A stretch of DNA of 64,000 nt from Ahrensia kielensis DSM 5890 (GCF_000374465.1 NZ_KB894532.1:1-64000), one strand, 5' to 3'; counted from the first letter of the stretch, positions 42,651-52,498 are shown. Made by a program: numbers and translations. The notes: generated from the letters alone by a model not told the origin.

Positions 42651-43958
42651 TTACATTCTCGAAAGAATTTCTTTTGCGCGGTCTACCCGCACATCTTTTG
42701 CCTGTGCCATTTCGCTAGCAATCTGACTGATCTGCTCGCCTGTAGCACCTGCTAAAATTGCAATATTGCGCGCATGAAGCGCCATATGGCCGCGCTGAAT
42801 ACCTTCTGTTGCCAGAGCGCGAAGTGCTGCCATATTTTGCGCCAAGCCAACGGCTGTGGTTACTTCAGCCAGTTCTTGTGCTGATTTAACCTGCAATATA
42901 TCAAGCACTGCGCGGGCTGCAGGGTGTGTTTTGGTCGCACCGCCAACAAGCCCCATCGCCATTGGCAATTCCAATGTGCCAACAAGATTGCCAGAACCAT
43001 CACGCTCCCAGCGGCTAAGCGATGTATAACGACCCGATTGCGCAGCCCAAGCATGGGCACCCGCTTCAATCGCACGCCAGTCATTGCCTGTGGCAACAAC
43101 CACAGGATCAATGCCATTCATAATGCCCTTATTATGGGTAGCGGCACGGTAAGGATCAACGATCGCCAAGGCACACGCCTCAAGAATACCGTCGATCATC
43201 TGCTCGCCCGTAAAGTCTTTGGTCGCAAGCGCTTGCGGCGTTAGCTCCACACGGGCACGCGCCAAACGGCGGTCGGCAAGGTTGGATAGAATACGCATCC
43301 GCACTTTGCCGCCAGTGATGGTTTCAACCATTGGCGCAACGGCTTCTGCCATCGTGTTAACAGTGTTGGCGCCCATCGCATCGCGCACATCAACAAGAAG
43401 ATGCAGCACAACCATTGGTCCCGCAGGCGTATCTTCAAAAATATGAACTTCAACATCTTGGCATCCGCCGCCAAGGCTGACGAGCAACTTGTCTTGCTGG
43501 TTTGCTTTTTCGACGATTTCATCGCGTGCACCAAGCAATTTGGCCCGTGCGCCAAAGGGATCGGTCAATCCCGTCAACTGAACTTGAGCGCGCATGATCG
43601 GCTGGCTGCTTGATGTTGTGAACCCGCCGCATCCACGCGCAATACGCGCCATGTAAGAAGCAGCAGCAATCACAGACGGCTCTTCAACCACCATAGGAAT
43701 AAGATAGTCGCGCCCATTGATTGTAAAATTGCTCGCAACGCCCATCGGCAATTCAAAATTACCAATGACATTTTCAATCATGCCGTCGGCAATGTGCAAA
43801 GGCAGCGCTTCAACGCCGCGCAAAAGATCACTCTGCTCTGACGTCAGACCAACAATGCCCGCAATTTTTGCGCGGCGCTCATCGGGCGAAAGATCGCGAA
43901 GTCCTTCAACGCGTGAATTATAATTAGCACTTGGCTGTTTTTGTTCAGTACCAGACAA
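42651..43958 (-). CDS. mvaA: Class II hydroxymethylglutaryl-CoA reductase (degradative)
   Basis: The 435-residue protein matches the Pseudomonas mevalonii-type enzyme that oxidises mevalonate to HMG-CoA. The four catalytic residues can be placed: Glu in [13 protein letters not shown], Lys in [11 protein letters not shown], Asp in [10 protein letters not shown] and His in [17 protein letters not shown] is the cofactor motif. The start is TTG 43958 with GGGGAGG about ten bases upstream; no other start is near. It is the first gene of the operon that continues with a TRAP transporter and HMG-CoA lyase. With no other mevalonate-pathway biosynthetic gene nearby, breakdown is the likely direction. 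Confidence 0.93.
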   Translation of the reverse strand: MSGTEQKQPSANYNSRVEGLRDLSPDERRAKIAGIVGLTSEQSDLLRGVEALPLHIADGMIENVIGNFELPMGVASNFTINGRDYLIPMVVEEPSVIAAASYMARIARGCGGFTTSSSQPIMRAQVQLTGLTDPFGARAKLLGARDEIVEKANQQDKLLVSLGGGCQDVEVHIFEDTPAGPMVVLHLLVDVRDAMGANTVNTMAEAVAPMVETITGGKVRMRILSNLADRRLARARVELTPQALATKDFTGEQMIDGILEACALAIVDPYRAATHNKGIMNGIDPVVVATGNDWRAIEAGAHAWAAQSGRYTSLSRWERDGSGNLVGTLELPMAMGLVGGATKTHPAARAVLDILQVKSAQELAEVTTAVGLAQNMAALRALATEGIQRGHMALHARNIAILAGATGEQISQIASEMAQAKDVRVDRAKEILSRM

Positions 43959-44024
43959 AACCGCCTACCTCCCCGATAGAATTTTTATTTTGACGTAACC
44001 TATCTAACTGATACCATATAAAAA

Positions 44025-44076
44025 GGTACAGTTTGCTTAATTGAACTTGAACTGTACCCTCTAAATTCAGGGTACA
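44025..44076. promoter_or_regulatory. Three GGTACA half-sites between mvaA and the MocR-type gene
   Basis: GGTACAGTT at 44025-44033 and AACTGTACC at 44050-44058 form a 9-bp inverted repeat, and a third GGTACA lies at 44071-44076, four bases before the regulator ATG. Regulators of the MocR/GabR type bind spaced repeats of this kind in the divergent region next to their own gene. Confidence 0.6.
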
Positions 44077-44079
44077 AAT

Positions 44080-45474
44080 ATGCAATATGGTCATCCACCA
44101 AAGCCGCGAAAACAAACGCTCACAGATCGCTTGAGCCAGCAATTCAAAGTGCAAATTAAGTCAGGTGCTTTGCGCCCAGGTGACCGCCTGCCCTCTATTC
44201 GCGCGGCGGCTGAAAGCTTTGGTGTCTCGAAAAACACCGTCATCGAAGCCTATGAGCGGTTAGCATCAGCAGGATTAGTGACGCCCAAACACGGCTCTGG
44301 CTTCGTCGTGAACGCTGCCAAAACACCAAGCCAGTCACCGCGCCCTGTTCATGTTTCAGAGGCGATAGACATTGTCTCGCTGCTTTCTGCTCAGCTAGAT
44401 AAGTCTTATTCCATCCGCGCAGGCGACGGCAGGCCGCCAACCAGCTGGACAGAAGAGTCTGAAATAAAGCGCTATTTGGGGCCGAACGCATTGCGCAAAA
44501 ATGAGGAAGGTTACGGTGCAGCACAAGGCATTCGTAAAATTCGCGAACTTGTTGCCATCGGTTTTGGCGAACGCGCCATCAGTGTTGATCCTGACCAGAT
44601 ATTGATGACGCTGGGCGCCAACCATGCGCTTGATATGATCATCCGATACTTTCTCGCACCGGGCGACACGGTTCTCGTCGATGACCCCGGCTATTATCCA
44701 CTTTTTGCCAAACTCAAATTAGCGCAGGTTAATATTGTTGGCGTCAAACGGTTAGCCAATGGGCCAAGTCCTGATGATTTTGAAGAAAAGCTTCAGCGCA
44801 CAAATGCCAAATTATTTTTCACGCAGTCCTATGCACATAACCCAACGGGCAGCTCTATCGATTTACCGACAGCGCATGCTGTGCTTTCAATTGCCGAGCG
44901 CCACGGCGTAACCATCGTCGAAAACGACCCCTTTAAAGATCTGATGGGACCAAGCGATATTTTGCTGTCTACGATTGATCAGTTCAAAAATGTGATCTTC
45001 GTCGGTACATTTTCCAAAACGCTGTCAGCGGCAATGCGCACAGGTTACATTGCAGGACGCGCTGATCTTATCACCGCACTCACAGATTTAAAAATGATCA
45101 CAGTGGTCAATAGTTCGGGCCATATTGAGCGCATTGTCAGCAATGTTATCAGCAATGGTCACTACCGCCGACATATCAAACGGCTTAAAAACCGCATTGA
45201 AAAAGCAACAGCAACGAGCCTATCAAACCTTGAAAGCATTGGGCTCGACTGCTTTGCCCCGCCAAAAAATGGCTATTATGTCTTTCCGCGATTTCCGAGC
45301 GGCTTCGATGATATTGCACTGGCAAAAGCCGCCGCCGCAAAAGGCATTTTCATTGCACCGGGTTCATTATTTTCTATCGACAAGGCTTCAGCCCCACATG
45401 GAATAAGACTCAATGTCGGCCATGCAGAAGATCCGCGCCTTTATGAGTTTTTACGTGAAGAACTTCGCCAATGA
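44080..45474 (+). CDS. MocR/GabR-type PLP-binding GntR regulator
   Basis: The 464-residue product fuses an N-terminal GntR winged helix (LRPGDRLPSIRAAAESFGVSKNTVIEAYERL, about 27-58) to a class I aminotransferase-like domain. PLP residues are visible: the Lys of FVGTFSKTLSAAMRTGY, HNPTGSS, and ENDPFKDL. It is divergent from the mevalonate operon and three GGTACA-type half-sites lie between them. MocR regulators usually sense an amino compound or PLP, so control of mevalonate genes would be unusual; a different target is possible. Confidence 0.92.
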   Translation: MQYGHPPKPRKQTLTDRLSQQFKVQIKSGALRPGDRLPSIRAAAESFGVSKNTVIEAYERLASAGLVTPKHGSGFVVNAAKTPSQSPRPVHVSEAIDIVSLLSAQLDKSYSIRAGDGRPPTSWTEESEIKRYLGPNALRKNEEGYGAAQGIRKIRELVAIGFGERAISVDPDQILMTLGANHALDMIIRYFLAPGDTVLVDDPGYYPLFAKLKLAQVNIVGVKRLANGPSPDDFEEKLQRTNAKLFFTQSYAHNPTGSSIDLPTAHAVLSIAERHGVTIVENDPFKDLMGPSDILLSTIDQFKNVIFVGTFSKTLSAAMRTGYIAGRADLITALTDLKMITVVNSSGHIERIVSNVISNGHYRRHIKRLKNRIEKATATSLSNLESIGLDCFAPPKNGYYVFPRFPSGFDDIALAKAAAAKGIFIAPGSLFSIDKASAPHGIRLNVGHAEDPRLYEFLREELRQ

Positions 45475-45659
45475 GGCTCAAAGCGCAAACGTCGCGCGGC
45501 AGATTTACCCCACCATTTCAGCTACCGCCGACGCGAAACCGCATTTAACATGCCCCCAAAAACAAAGCCCAAATATGTGAGGTCTTTTTTCTAACATGTG
45601 CGTCTTGCCAAAAGATCGGCAATAATTAAGCTGTATTCATCCATTTGAAGTTTGGTACG

Positions 45660-46310
45660 ATGCAGAAAAGCACAGCGAAAAATGTTCACAGCGCGATGAT
45701 CGCTGAAAAACTGGAAGCGGAAATCGTTGAAGGTCATTTAATACCCGGCACTAAGCTCGACGAAAAATCTCTAACGCAACGCTTTAACGTATCGCGCACA
45801 CCCATCCGCGAAGCTTTGCAAATTATCTGCTCGCGCTCCCTTGCTGAACGCCAGCCATTTCGCGGCGTTGTGGTCAAAGATGTGAGCATTGAACACATTA
45901 AGGCTATGTTCGAAGCAATGGCGGAAATGGAAGCCGTTTGCGCAGGCTTTGCTGTCGATCGCATTACAGAAAAAGAGCTTGCCGAACTTGAAGAGCAACA
46001 CAGAATAATGGAATTTTTGATCACTCAAGAATCCTTTGACGAATATGCAGATGCCAATACGGCCTTTCATTCTAAAATCTATGATGCCGCGCATAATGAC
46101 GAAATTAAAACAGTGGCGCATGATATCCGTCTCAAACTTGCGCCCTTTCGCAAATCTCAACTTGGTTCAAGAAGCCGGCTCCTCCACTATAATAAAGAGC
46201 ATGCCATGATCATCGACCTTCTAAAGTGCGGCAATAAGGCTGGCGCGCAAGAAGCCATGCGCCTTCATTTGAACGGCGCGTTAAAGGCCATGCTGGCAAT
46301 TCGCCAATGA
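45660..46310 (+). CDS. GntR family regulator, FadR (FCD) subfamily
   Basis: The 216-residue product has a GntR winged helix (LDEKSLTQRFNVSRTPIREALQIICSRSL) and an all-helical FCD ligand domain (EAMAEMEAVCAGFAVDRI; metal-site His pattern NTAFHSKIYDAAHND). An in-frame TTG at 45645 would add five residues. It follows the MocR-type gene on the same strand and may respond to a carboxylic acid such as mevalonate, which would suit this family better. The ligand is inferred. Confidence 0.88.
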   Translation: MQKSTAKNVHSAMIAEKLEAEIVEGHLIPGTKLDEKSLTQRFNVSRTPIREALQIICSRSLAERQPFRGVVVKDVSIEHIKAMFEAMAEMEAVCAGFAVDRITEKELAELEEQHRIMEFLITQESFDEYADANTAFHSKIYDAAHNDEIKTVAHDIRLKLAPFRKSQLGSRSRLLHYNKEHAMIIDLLKCGNKAGAQEAMRLHLNGALKAMLAIRQ

Positions 46311-46505
46311 GGCTGACTTAAGGCCGTTTTTAGCGTCCCATTCCATGAAAAAAGCCCGTTTAGTACGCCGCACCCTCTAAATTTGGGATAAAATCGACTT
46401 TCGCCTTCTCATTTTCGTGCATGCCATATTAATGCCGCGCTTACCATTTTAGTGGACTGATCTTGGATCATTGCGATCAAACTCACTACAGCCCCACAGG
46501 ACATC

Positions 46506-47897
46506 ATGTTGACTTCGCGCCGCGCTATTCTCGCTATCATCGTTTCAACGCTTTCATATATCATGGCTTCATCGACTGCTTTTGCAGCTTATGAGCCACC
46601 CCGTTCAGCCTTGGTCATTGATGTTGATAAGAACAAAACATTGTTTGATGACAATGCTTCTGCACTGCGCCACCCTGCGTCTTTGACCAAAATGATGACG
46701 CTCTATTTGCTGTTTGAAGCCTTAGATAGCGGTAAAATCAAGCTTGATACGGGCGTTGTCGCATCGCGTCATTCCGCAGATCGCCCACCTTCGCGCCTTG
46801 GGCACAGCATGGGCGAAACCATCCCCGTTGATCTAGCCATTGATGCGCTTGTTGTGCGCTCGGCCAATGATGTTGCTGCCGCTATTGCTGAAATGCTCGC
46901 AGGTAGCGAAGAGGATTTTGCCGTCAAAATGACCGCAAAGGCCCGCCAGCTTGGCATGAAAGACACTGTTTACAAAAACGCATCTGGCCTTCCAAACAAA
47001 GAGCAAGTCACCACCGCGCGCGACCAAGCAATTTTGGGCATGGCTTTAAAACGTGATTTCCCAACGCTTTTCCCGCGCTTTTCCGTACCATCGGTGACCT
47101 ATAAAGACCGCACGTGGAACACCCACAACAATTTGCTTGAAAAAGTGAAAACCGTTACCGGCATTAAAACAGGTTTCATCAATGCCTCCGGCTTTAATGT
47201 CGTCACCTATTCTGAAGAAATTTCAGGCGACAAAATTGTGGTCGTTATGGGTGGGCGCAACGCCAAAGAGCGCGATCAGATTGCGATTGATATCTTAAAC
47301 GGCCGCAAGCCCATCTATCAGCTCACAAAAGACCAACTCATCGCGCGCAATGCCGCCGATAAAGCAGAACAGATTGCTGCTGCCAAAGCAGAAGCCTCTG
47401 AACAAAAAATAGCACAAAAAGCTGCAGACGAGATTAGCACCGCCATCGTTGTTGCCGCCGTGGAAACAAAGGACAACGCCGAAAAGCAATCGAAAGAAAT
47501 AACTGCATCCGTGCAGCAAGCGCCTGAAGAAAAACTGGAACAAGCGATTGTAGCAGCAGCCCCCGCTGTGATGACTGAACCACAAGCAATTGCTGAAGCG
47601 ATGGCCAATACGCAAGTCGCTTCAATCGATCCACAAGGCGATACGCTTTCACGCTACGCCATTCAGGTTGGCGCATTGCCAAGCCAGGAACGGGCGATGG
47701 AAAGGCTTACACTTGCCCGCCCCGCTTTGGAAAACATCGCTGAAACGCTGCGCCAATATACCGTTCCGCTTGAGACAAGCCGCGGCACAGTATACCGCGC
47801 CCGCATTATCGGCTTTGCGAGCATGCAAGATGCTTTTGAAGCCTGTAATTTGATGGAAACAAAAAAAATCGAGTGCATGGCGCTGATTCAGAAGTAG
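46506..47897 (+). CDS. D-alanyl-D-alanine carboxypeptidase with C-terminal SPOR domain
   Basis: The 463-residue secreted penicillin-binding protein of the S11 family has a signal peptide ending AFA, SxxK in ASLTKM, SxN in SAND and KTG in KTGF. A charged Ala/Glu/Lys-rich linker of about 100 residues (roughly 285-380) leads to a SPOR domain (YAIQVGALPSQERAME ... ARIIGFASMQDAFEAC) that binds denuded peptidoglycan at the septum. This architecture is common in Hyphomicrobiales. It trims the stem pentapeptide in the periplasm. Confidence 0.93.
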   Translation: MLTSRRAILAIIVSTLSYIMASSTAFAAYEPPRSALVIDVDKNKTLFDDNASALRHPASLTKMMTLYLLFEALDSGKIKLDTGVVASRHSADRPPSRLGHSMGETIPVDLAIDALVVRSANDVAAAIAEMLAGSEEDFAVKMTAKARQLGMKDTVYKNASGLPNKEQVTTARDQAILGMALKRDFPTLFPRFSVPSVTYKDRTWNTHNNLLEKVKTVTGIKTGFINASGFNVVTYSEEISGDKIVVVMGGRNAKERDQIAIDILNGRKPIYQLTKDQLIARNAADKAEQIAAAKAEASEQKIAQKAADEISTAIVVAAVETKDNAEKQSKEITASVQQAPEEKLEQAIVAAAPAVMTEPQAIAEAMANTQVASIDPQGDTLSRYAIQVGALPSQERAMERLTLARPALENIAETLRQYTVPLETSRGTVYRARIIGFASMQDAFEACNLMETKKIECMALIQK

Positions 47898-47970
47898 AGC
47901 GGTGTTGTCACTGATTTGAGACTGCTATTTTATAACAACAATAGCATTTTCAAAATCAGGATTTTTATCA

Positions 47971-48849
47971 ATGGCAAAAGTTGCATTTATCGGCATGGGC
48001 GTAATGGGCTATCCAATGGCTGGCCACATCGCAAAGGCTGGACATGATGTCACCGTCTATAATCGCACATTCGCAAAAGCTGAAAAATGGGCCAGCGAGT
48101 TTGGCGGCAAGGCTGCACCAACCCCTGCAAAAGCAGCAGAGGGCTGCGACTTTGTGATTTCCTGCGTTGGTAATGATGACGATTTGCGCTCGGTAACAAC
48201 GGGCGCAGATGGCGCATTCAGCACGATGAAAAAAGGCGCAATCTTTATCGACAACACAACGGTTTCAGCCGATGTCGCGCGTGAATTATATAAAGCTGCA
48301 TCAGATGCTGGTTTCGGCTTTTTAGATGCGCCCATATCGGGCGGTCAAGCAGGCGCAGAAAACGGTGTCCTCACCGTGATGGTCGGCGGTGATGAAGCAA
48401 CATTCAACACGGCAAAACCGATCATTGATTGCTACGCCAAAATGGTCTCGCTGATGGGCGGCGCTGGCGCAGGTCAGCTCACCAAAATGGTCAACCAGAT
48501 CTGCATTGCTGGTCTGGTTCAAGGCCTGTCAGAAGGCATTCATTTTGCGCAAAACGCAGGCCTGGATGTTGAAGCCGTTATTGATGTCATTTCAAAAGGT
48601 GCTGCCGGTTCTTGGCAGATGGAAAACCGCCACAAGACAATGAGCAAAGGCGAATATGAGCACGGCTTTGCAGTTGATTGGATGCGCAAAGATTTGGCGA
48701 TCTGTTTAGCAGAAGCAAACAACAATGGAGCGTCCCTGCCTGGCACCGCACTCATCGATCAATATTATAGCGATGTGCAAAAAATGGGTGGCAACCGCTG
48801 GGACACATCATCGCTATTAGCGCGCTTAAACAAGTTTAGCGGGAAGTAA
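47971..48849 (+). CDS. NAD-dependent beta-hydroxyacid dehydrogenase (3-hydroxyisobutyrate dehydrogenase family)
   Basis: The 292-residue product has GMGVMGYPMAGHIAKAGHDV (Rossmann), the substrate motif FLDAPISGGQAGAENGVLTVMVGG and the catalytic Lys in GAGQLTKMVNQ. Members act on 3-hydroxyisobutyrate, tartronate semialdehyde or related acids. No catabolic neighbour points to one substrate. Confidence 0.9.
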   Translation: MAKVAFIGMGVMGYPMAGHIAKAGHDVTVYNRTFAKAEKWASEFGGKAAPTPAKAAEGCDFVISCVGNDDDLRSVTTGADGAFSTMKKGAIFIDNTTVSADVARELYKAASDAGFGFLDAPISGGQAGAENGVLTVMVGGDEATFNTAKPIIDCYAKMVSLMGGAGAGQLTKMVNQICIAGLVQGLSEGIHFAQNAGLDVEAVIDVISKGAAGSWQMENRHKTMSKGEYEHGFAVDWMRKDLAICLAEANNNGASLPGTALIDQYYSDVQKMGGNRWDTSSLLARLNKFSGK

Positions 48850-49014
48850 GACGAAGGGCGAAAGTCCAAAACATTCCGATTTAAAACTTATGAGTAGCGG
48901 TGACCATCGCGCTCATAAGCTTTAAATTCGTCATACGCGGCCCCTATTCAGTCTGGCAGTCAGGCTCAGCAGGTAACGAGCACAACAGTTGGCTTTTTCT
49001 ATTGAGAGAAAGAA

Positions 49015-49494
49015 ATGATACAGCTTCGAAAAATGAAGGCAGACGAATTTCCACAATACAAAGCCTATTTTATTCAAGACTATGCGGCGGAAATTTCCTC
49101 AAATTACGATGTGACCATGGAAACGGCTTTAGCGCGAGCAAAAGCCTCCATCGAGGATGATCTTGGGCAGGGTGTCGACACACCAGACCAAGTTCTTTTA
49201 TGCCCAACGCTCAAAACCGATGAAAGCCAGAGTCCGGTCGGATATCTTTGGTGCAAACCTAACATCAAAGACCGAACAATTTTCATTAGCGACTTTTATA
49301 TATTTCCCCAGTTTCGAGGACTAGGCTATGGCACGTCAGCCTTGATCGCGCTTGAAGAACTATATTCAAACTCTGCTTACGACGAGATCAGATTGCGGGT
49401 AGCTGCCGATAATAAATCAGCAGAGCGTTTGTATTTGAGGGCAGGATATATGCCAACGGGTATCAATATGCGCAAAGCTATCACGAATAATTAG
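49015..49494 (+). CDS. GNAT family N-acetyltransferase
   Basis: The 159-residue protein has the acetyl-CoA motif FPQFRGLGYGTSALIALEE (Q/RxxGxG/A) and a C-terminal LRVAADNKSAERLYLRAGY typical of GNAT enzymes. GAGAGAAAG precedes the ATG. The substrate is unknown; it stands alone. Confidence 0.88.
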   Translation: MIQLRKMKADEFPQYKAYFIQDYAAEISSNYDVTMETALARAKASIEDDLGQGVDTPDQVLLCPTLKTDESQSPVGYLWCKPNIKDRTIFISDFYIFPQFRGLGYGTSALIALEELYSNSAYDEIRLRVAADNKSAERLYLRAGYMPTGINMRKAITNN

Positions 49495-49538
49495 AGCCTA
49501 ATCTCCTGCCTGCTTTACTAAAGCGCACTAAATACCAC

Positions 49539-50507
49539 CTAACGGCAGTATTCACCGCTTTGCACATCGCCGTCATTTGTCACTGTCCGCGTTTCAAAAT
49601 CATAACAACCCTGCTTTTCTGACGGCTTATAACGAATGTAATACGCCTCACCTTGGAAGTTATAATCCATGCTGCGGCTACTATCTGGATTTTCTGTATA
49701 GACAAGGTTCTGCACCCCGCCCTGCGGCGGGCGTCCCGGTGCTGCACCACCGCCATTTGAGGCTGAAAGTGGCCGCACGCGCGGAAGGCGATCAAAATCA
49801 GTCACCACGCCCATCAAGCATTGCACGATGTAAGGGGCATCAACCGACGTATGATAGCGATAGCCAAAAGTGCCATCCGCTTGCCCATTGCATATATCGA
49901 GATCGCCATCGGCAATTGCCGTGCCATCAGGATTGTTGTCACCGTAAATCGGAAACCCATCAAACGCCCATCCAATGATCGCATCATCGCCAGCATTTTC
50001 CATCTGAGAAATCATGCAAGTGGGTTTAGTGTGATAATGGTAATCATCGCCGCGCCCAGCATGGCCGCCGCATACATCAAGCTGTTCAGTTTGCAGCGTA
50101 TCATGTTGCGCTTGGTGATGGGCTAAATCCGCTTGGCTCATTTCACCGCCGCCCGTGTAATCATAAATAGGCACACCGTTAACAGCGACACCCAAAGCGG
50201 CATCACGCGTAAGCGCCGTCGTGCCAAGTGTCGGTGATAAAATGATCGGTGCAGAATATTCAGCCGGGACAGGCAGCTGTTCGTTCGTCCCCACAATTCC
50301 CGTCATCTTTTCATGGTCGGGATAGGTATCAGATGTAATTACGGCATGATCATCCGTACACGACACAGTGACACGGTCATCAAAGCCAGCATCAGCAACA
50401 GAATCTTTTACTGCCTCACAATGATCATCATGGGCAAAGGCGGCTGGCGTCGCCGTCAAAAAAACCAAAATTCCAAGCGTTGTCGAAATTACATATTTCA
50501 TTGCCAC
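49539..50507 (-). CDS. Secreted YHYH domain protein
   Basis: The 322-residue product has a signal peptide (ISTTLGILVFLTATPAAFA) and the YHYH motif in RGDDYHYHTKPTC, followed by IIGWAFDGFPIYGDNNPDG and RYHTSVDAPYIVQCLMG. Several cysteines suggest disulfides. The family is of uncertain function and may bind metal through its histidines. ATG 50507 or 50501 is the start. It follows the gene at 50514-51155 by seven bases and the two form a unit. Confidence 0.82.
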   Translation of the reverse strand: MAMKYVISTTLGILVFLTATPAAFAHDDHCEAVKDSVADAGFDDRVTVSCTDDHAVITSDTYPDHEKMTGIVGTNEQLPVPAEYSAPIILSPTLGTTALTRDAALGVAVNGVPIYDYTGGGEMSQADLAHHQAQHDTLQTEQLDVCGGHAGRGDDYHYHTKPTCMISQMENAGDDAIIGWAFDGFPIYGDNNPDGTAIADGDLDICNGQADGTFGYRYHTSVDAPYIVQCLMGVVTDFDRLPRVRPLSASNGGGAAPGRPPQGGVQNLVYTENPDSSRSMDYNFQGEAYYIRYKPSEKQGCYDFETRTVTNDGDVQSGEYCR

Positions 50508-50513
50508 ACCTAT

Positions 50514-51155
50514 TTATTCAACAACAATACGGCAAAGAACCGTATTGCTTTGTTCTAGATCGGGCCCCCAGATTAACTCAGCATCTTTTGCCCAGCTAAT
50601 CTGGTCGTAGCCATCTTTCGGGCTAACCTCACGTTCCGTGTAGCTATTTGCTTGTGGCCAGTTTGATGCATCAAAACCAGCTAAATCCCAACCGGTAGGT
50701 TCATCCATCGCCTCAAAAGTACACGCGCCTTCACCGGCGATTGGATTACTGGCCTGCTCGCAGGACTTATCAAGCGGCGCGGTATGAATGACCAAGCACT
50801 GCCAGTCAGAATTGCTAGCAGTCACTACATTACCGCCGGCATCCTTGATCTGCACAATCACGCCGCCATCACCCATCTGCTGCCGGCGTGTACCGATATA
50901 TTCCAAGCCCGTATCGTTCGCTTTAAAATCCTTGGCGACCAAGCCAACAACAAACGGCCGCTCGGCTTCAAACTCAAAGCTCTCAGCGTTAAAAGAACGC
51001 TCTGTCGTAATCGGAACGCTATCTTCAGCGACCTGTTGACCATTAATTCTCATCTCAAACCAATTGTCTGCCCACACATCTGCAAAAAGTGTTTCCGCAC
51101 TGGAGACAGTCGGCAAGAGACTAATCAATGTTGCTGTGGCGATGGCGCGTATCAT
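50514..51155 (-). CDS. Secreted protein of unknown function, partner of the YHYH gene
   Basis: The 213-residue product has a signal peptide ending SSAE near residue 20. The mature part (LFADVWADNWFEMRINGQQVAEDS, FNAESFEFEAERPFVVGLVAKD, EPTGWDLAGFDASNWPQA) reads like a galactose-binding-type beta sandwich as seen in carbohydrate-binding modules. Four cysteines are spread over the second half. No catalytic motif is evident. It is cotranscribed with the YHYH gene. Confidence 0.7.
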   Translation of the reverse strand: MIRAIATATLISLLPTVSSAETLFADVWADNWFEMRINGQQVAEDSVPITTERSFNAESFEFEAERPFVVGLVAKDFKANDTGLEYIGTRRQQMGDGGVIVQIKDAGGNVVTASNSDWQCLVIHTAPLDKSCEQASNPIAGEGACTFEAMDEPTGWDLAGFDASNWPQANSYTEREVSPKDGYDQISWAKDAELIWGPDLEQSNTVLCRIVVE

Positions 51156-51259
51156 GGGAACCTCATTGTTGATTGAGGCCTACTGTGTAAGCACGACCAC
51201 CACGTATACAAGTTAAGGATTAGTAACATTGAAATTTGCCTGCCGCTGAAAAGCTCAAA

Positions 51260-52498
51260 TCAATGGGCCAGCTTTGCCAAGCGCTTTTTCAAAAATAACG
51301 CTTCTGCCTCCCCTGGTGCAGTGGCAATCGCTTGGCGGTACGCAGCAGCAGCTTTTTTGTGGTCGCCAGACATTGCATGCAATGCCGCAGACGCCGCATG
51401 CCAAGGTTGGTAATTGGGCAACTGGCTCTCAAGGCTTTCAACCAACGCTAGCGCCGTTTTAAGCTCGCCTGCCTCAGCCAAGGCAACGCCGTGGTTCAGC
51501 GCGACGACAGGTGTCGGTTCATGCGTCCATAACGCGCCGTAAAGGGCTGCAATTTGCGGCCAATCGGGGCCCGTATCGGCCATCTGGCAATCGGCAATAG
51601 CAGCCTTAATCTGGAACGGCCCTGCCTTTCGTCGCTCAACTGCACGGGCAAGAATGGTACGCCCCTCGGCAATGCGCGCATTATCCCAAAGGCTGCGGTT
51701 CTGCTCGGCTGGCGGCAAACTTGCACCATCTGGTCCGATACGCGCCGCACGGCGCGCGCCAATCAACAACATCATCGCCAGCGCGCCTTCAATCTCTGGA
51801 TCATCGGGCCGCAACTGGTCGATCAGGCGCATCAGATATTCAGCTTCATGGCAAAGGTCACGCGACTCATCTGGCGCAGCGATATAGCCGGTGGTGAAAA
51901 TCAGATATATGGTGGTTAAAACGGCATCCAATCGCGCGTCCCAAAACTCAGGTTCCGGCACGGCAAAAGATATACCAGCGGCCGCGATCTTGGCTTTGGC
52001 GCGGCTCAAGCGTTGCCCCATCGTGGTGCTATTGTCCAAAAACGCACGAGCGATCTCTGGTGTGGTCAGCCCGCACACCGTGCGCAATGTCAGCGCTACG
52101 CGTGATTTGGTTTCCAGAGCGGGGTGGCAACAGGCAAAGATCAGGCGCAACCGATGGTCTGGAATGTCATCATCAGTGGGCGCAACATCATCAGCGGCAA
52201 GAATAGCCAATGTTTCGGCGTGAAGTTTACTTCGCTTATCGCGCCGCAATCGATCAATGGCCTTGCGGCGTGCCACCTGCAACAACCAGCCTTGCGGCGA
52301 AGTCGGCAGCCCTGCCCGCCCCCAATGGCCGAGCGCCGAAATAGCTGCCTCTTGCAGCACCTCTTCAGCAAGGCTCAAATCTCTAAGCCCTGCTGCCAAT
52401 ATCGCAATCAACCGCCCCCTATCCAAACGCATCACACGTTCAAGTTCTTTAGCCACAGCAATGGTGCGGGCGCTAGAACAGGGAGCGGTTTTGGTCAT
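51260..52498 (-). CDS. ECF42-type RNA polymerase sigma factor with C-terminal TPR-like domain
   Basis: The 412-residue product has sigma region 2 (LRDLSLAEEVLQEAAISALGHW, GWLLQVARRKAIDRLRRD), region 4 (LRTVCGLTTPEIARAFLDNSTTMGQRLSRAKAKI) and a long C-terminal extension of about 230 residues with TPR-like repeats. This is the ECF42 layout, whose members are encoded next to DGPF/YCII proteins, as here. The upstream DGPF gene ends three bases before. ECF42 factors have no classical anti-sigma factor, and the C-terminal domain is needed for activity in studied cases. Confidence 0.9.
   Translation of the reverse strand: MTKTAPCSSARTIAVAKELERVMRLDRGRLIAILAAGLRDLSLAEEVLQEAAISALGHWGRAGLPTSPQGWLLQVARRKAIDRLRRDKRSKLHAETLAILAADDVAPTDDDIPDHRLRLIFACCHPALETKSRVALTLRTVCGLTTPEIARAFLDNSTTMGQRLSRAKAKIAAAGISFAVPEPEFWDARLDAVLTTIYLIFTTGYIAAPDESRDLCHEAEYLMRLIDQLRPDDPEIEGALAMMLLIGARRAARIGPDGASLPPAEQNRSLWDNARIAEGRTILARAVERRKAGPFQIKAAIADCQMADTGPDWPQIAALYGALWTHEPTPVVALNHGVALAEAGELKTALALVESLESQLPNYQPWHAASAALHAMSGDHKKAAAAYRQAIATAPGEAEALFLKKRLAKLAH

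Noticed and set aside
47295-47615. Minus-strand cysteine/phenylalanine-rich frame inside the carboxypeptidase gene
   Set aside because: It is the complement of the Ala/Glu/Lys-rich linker of the real gene and has no independent support.
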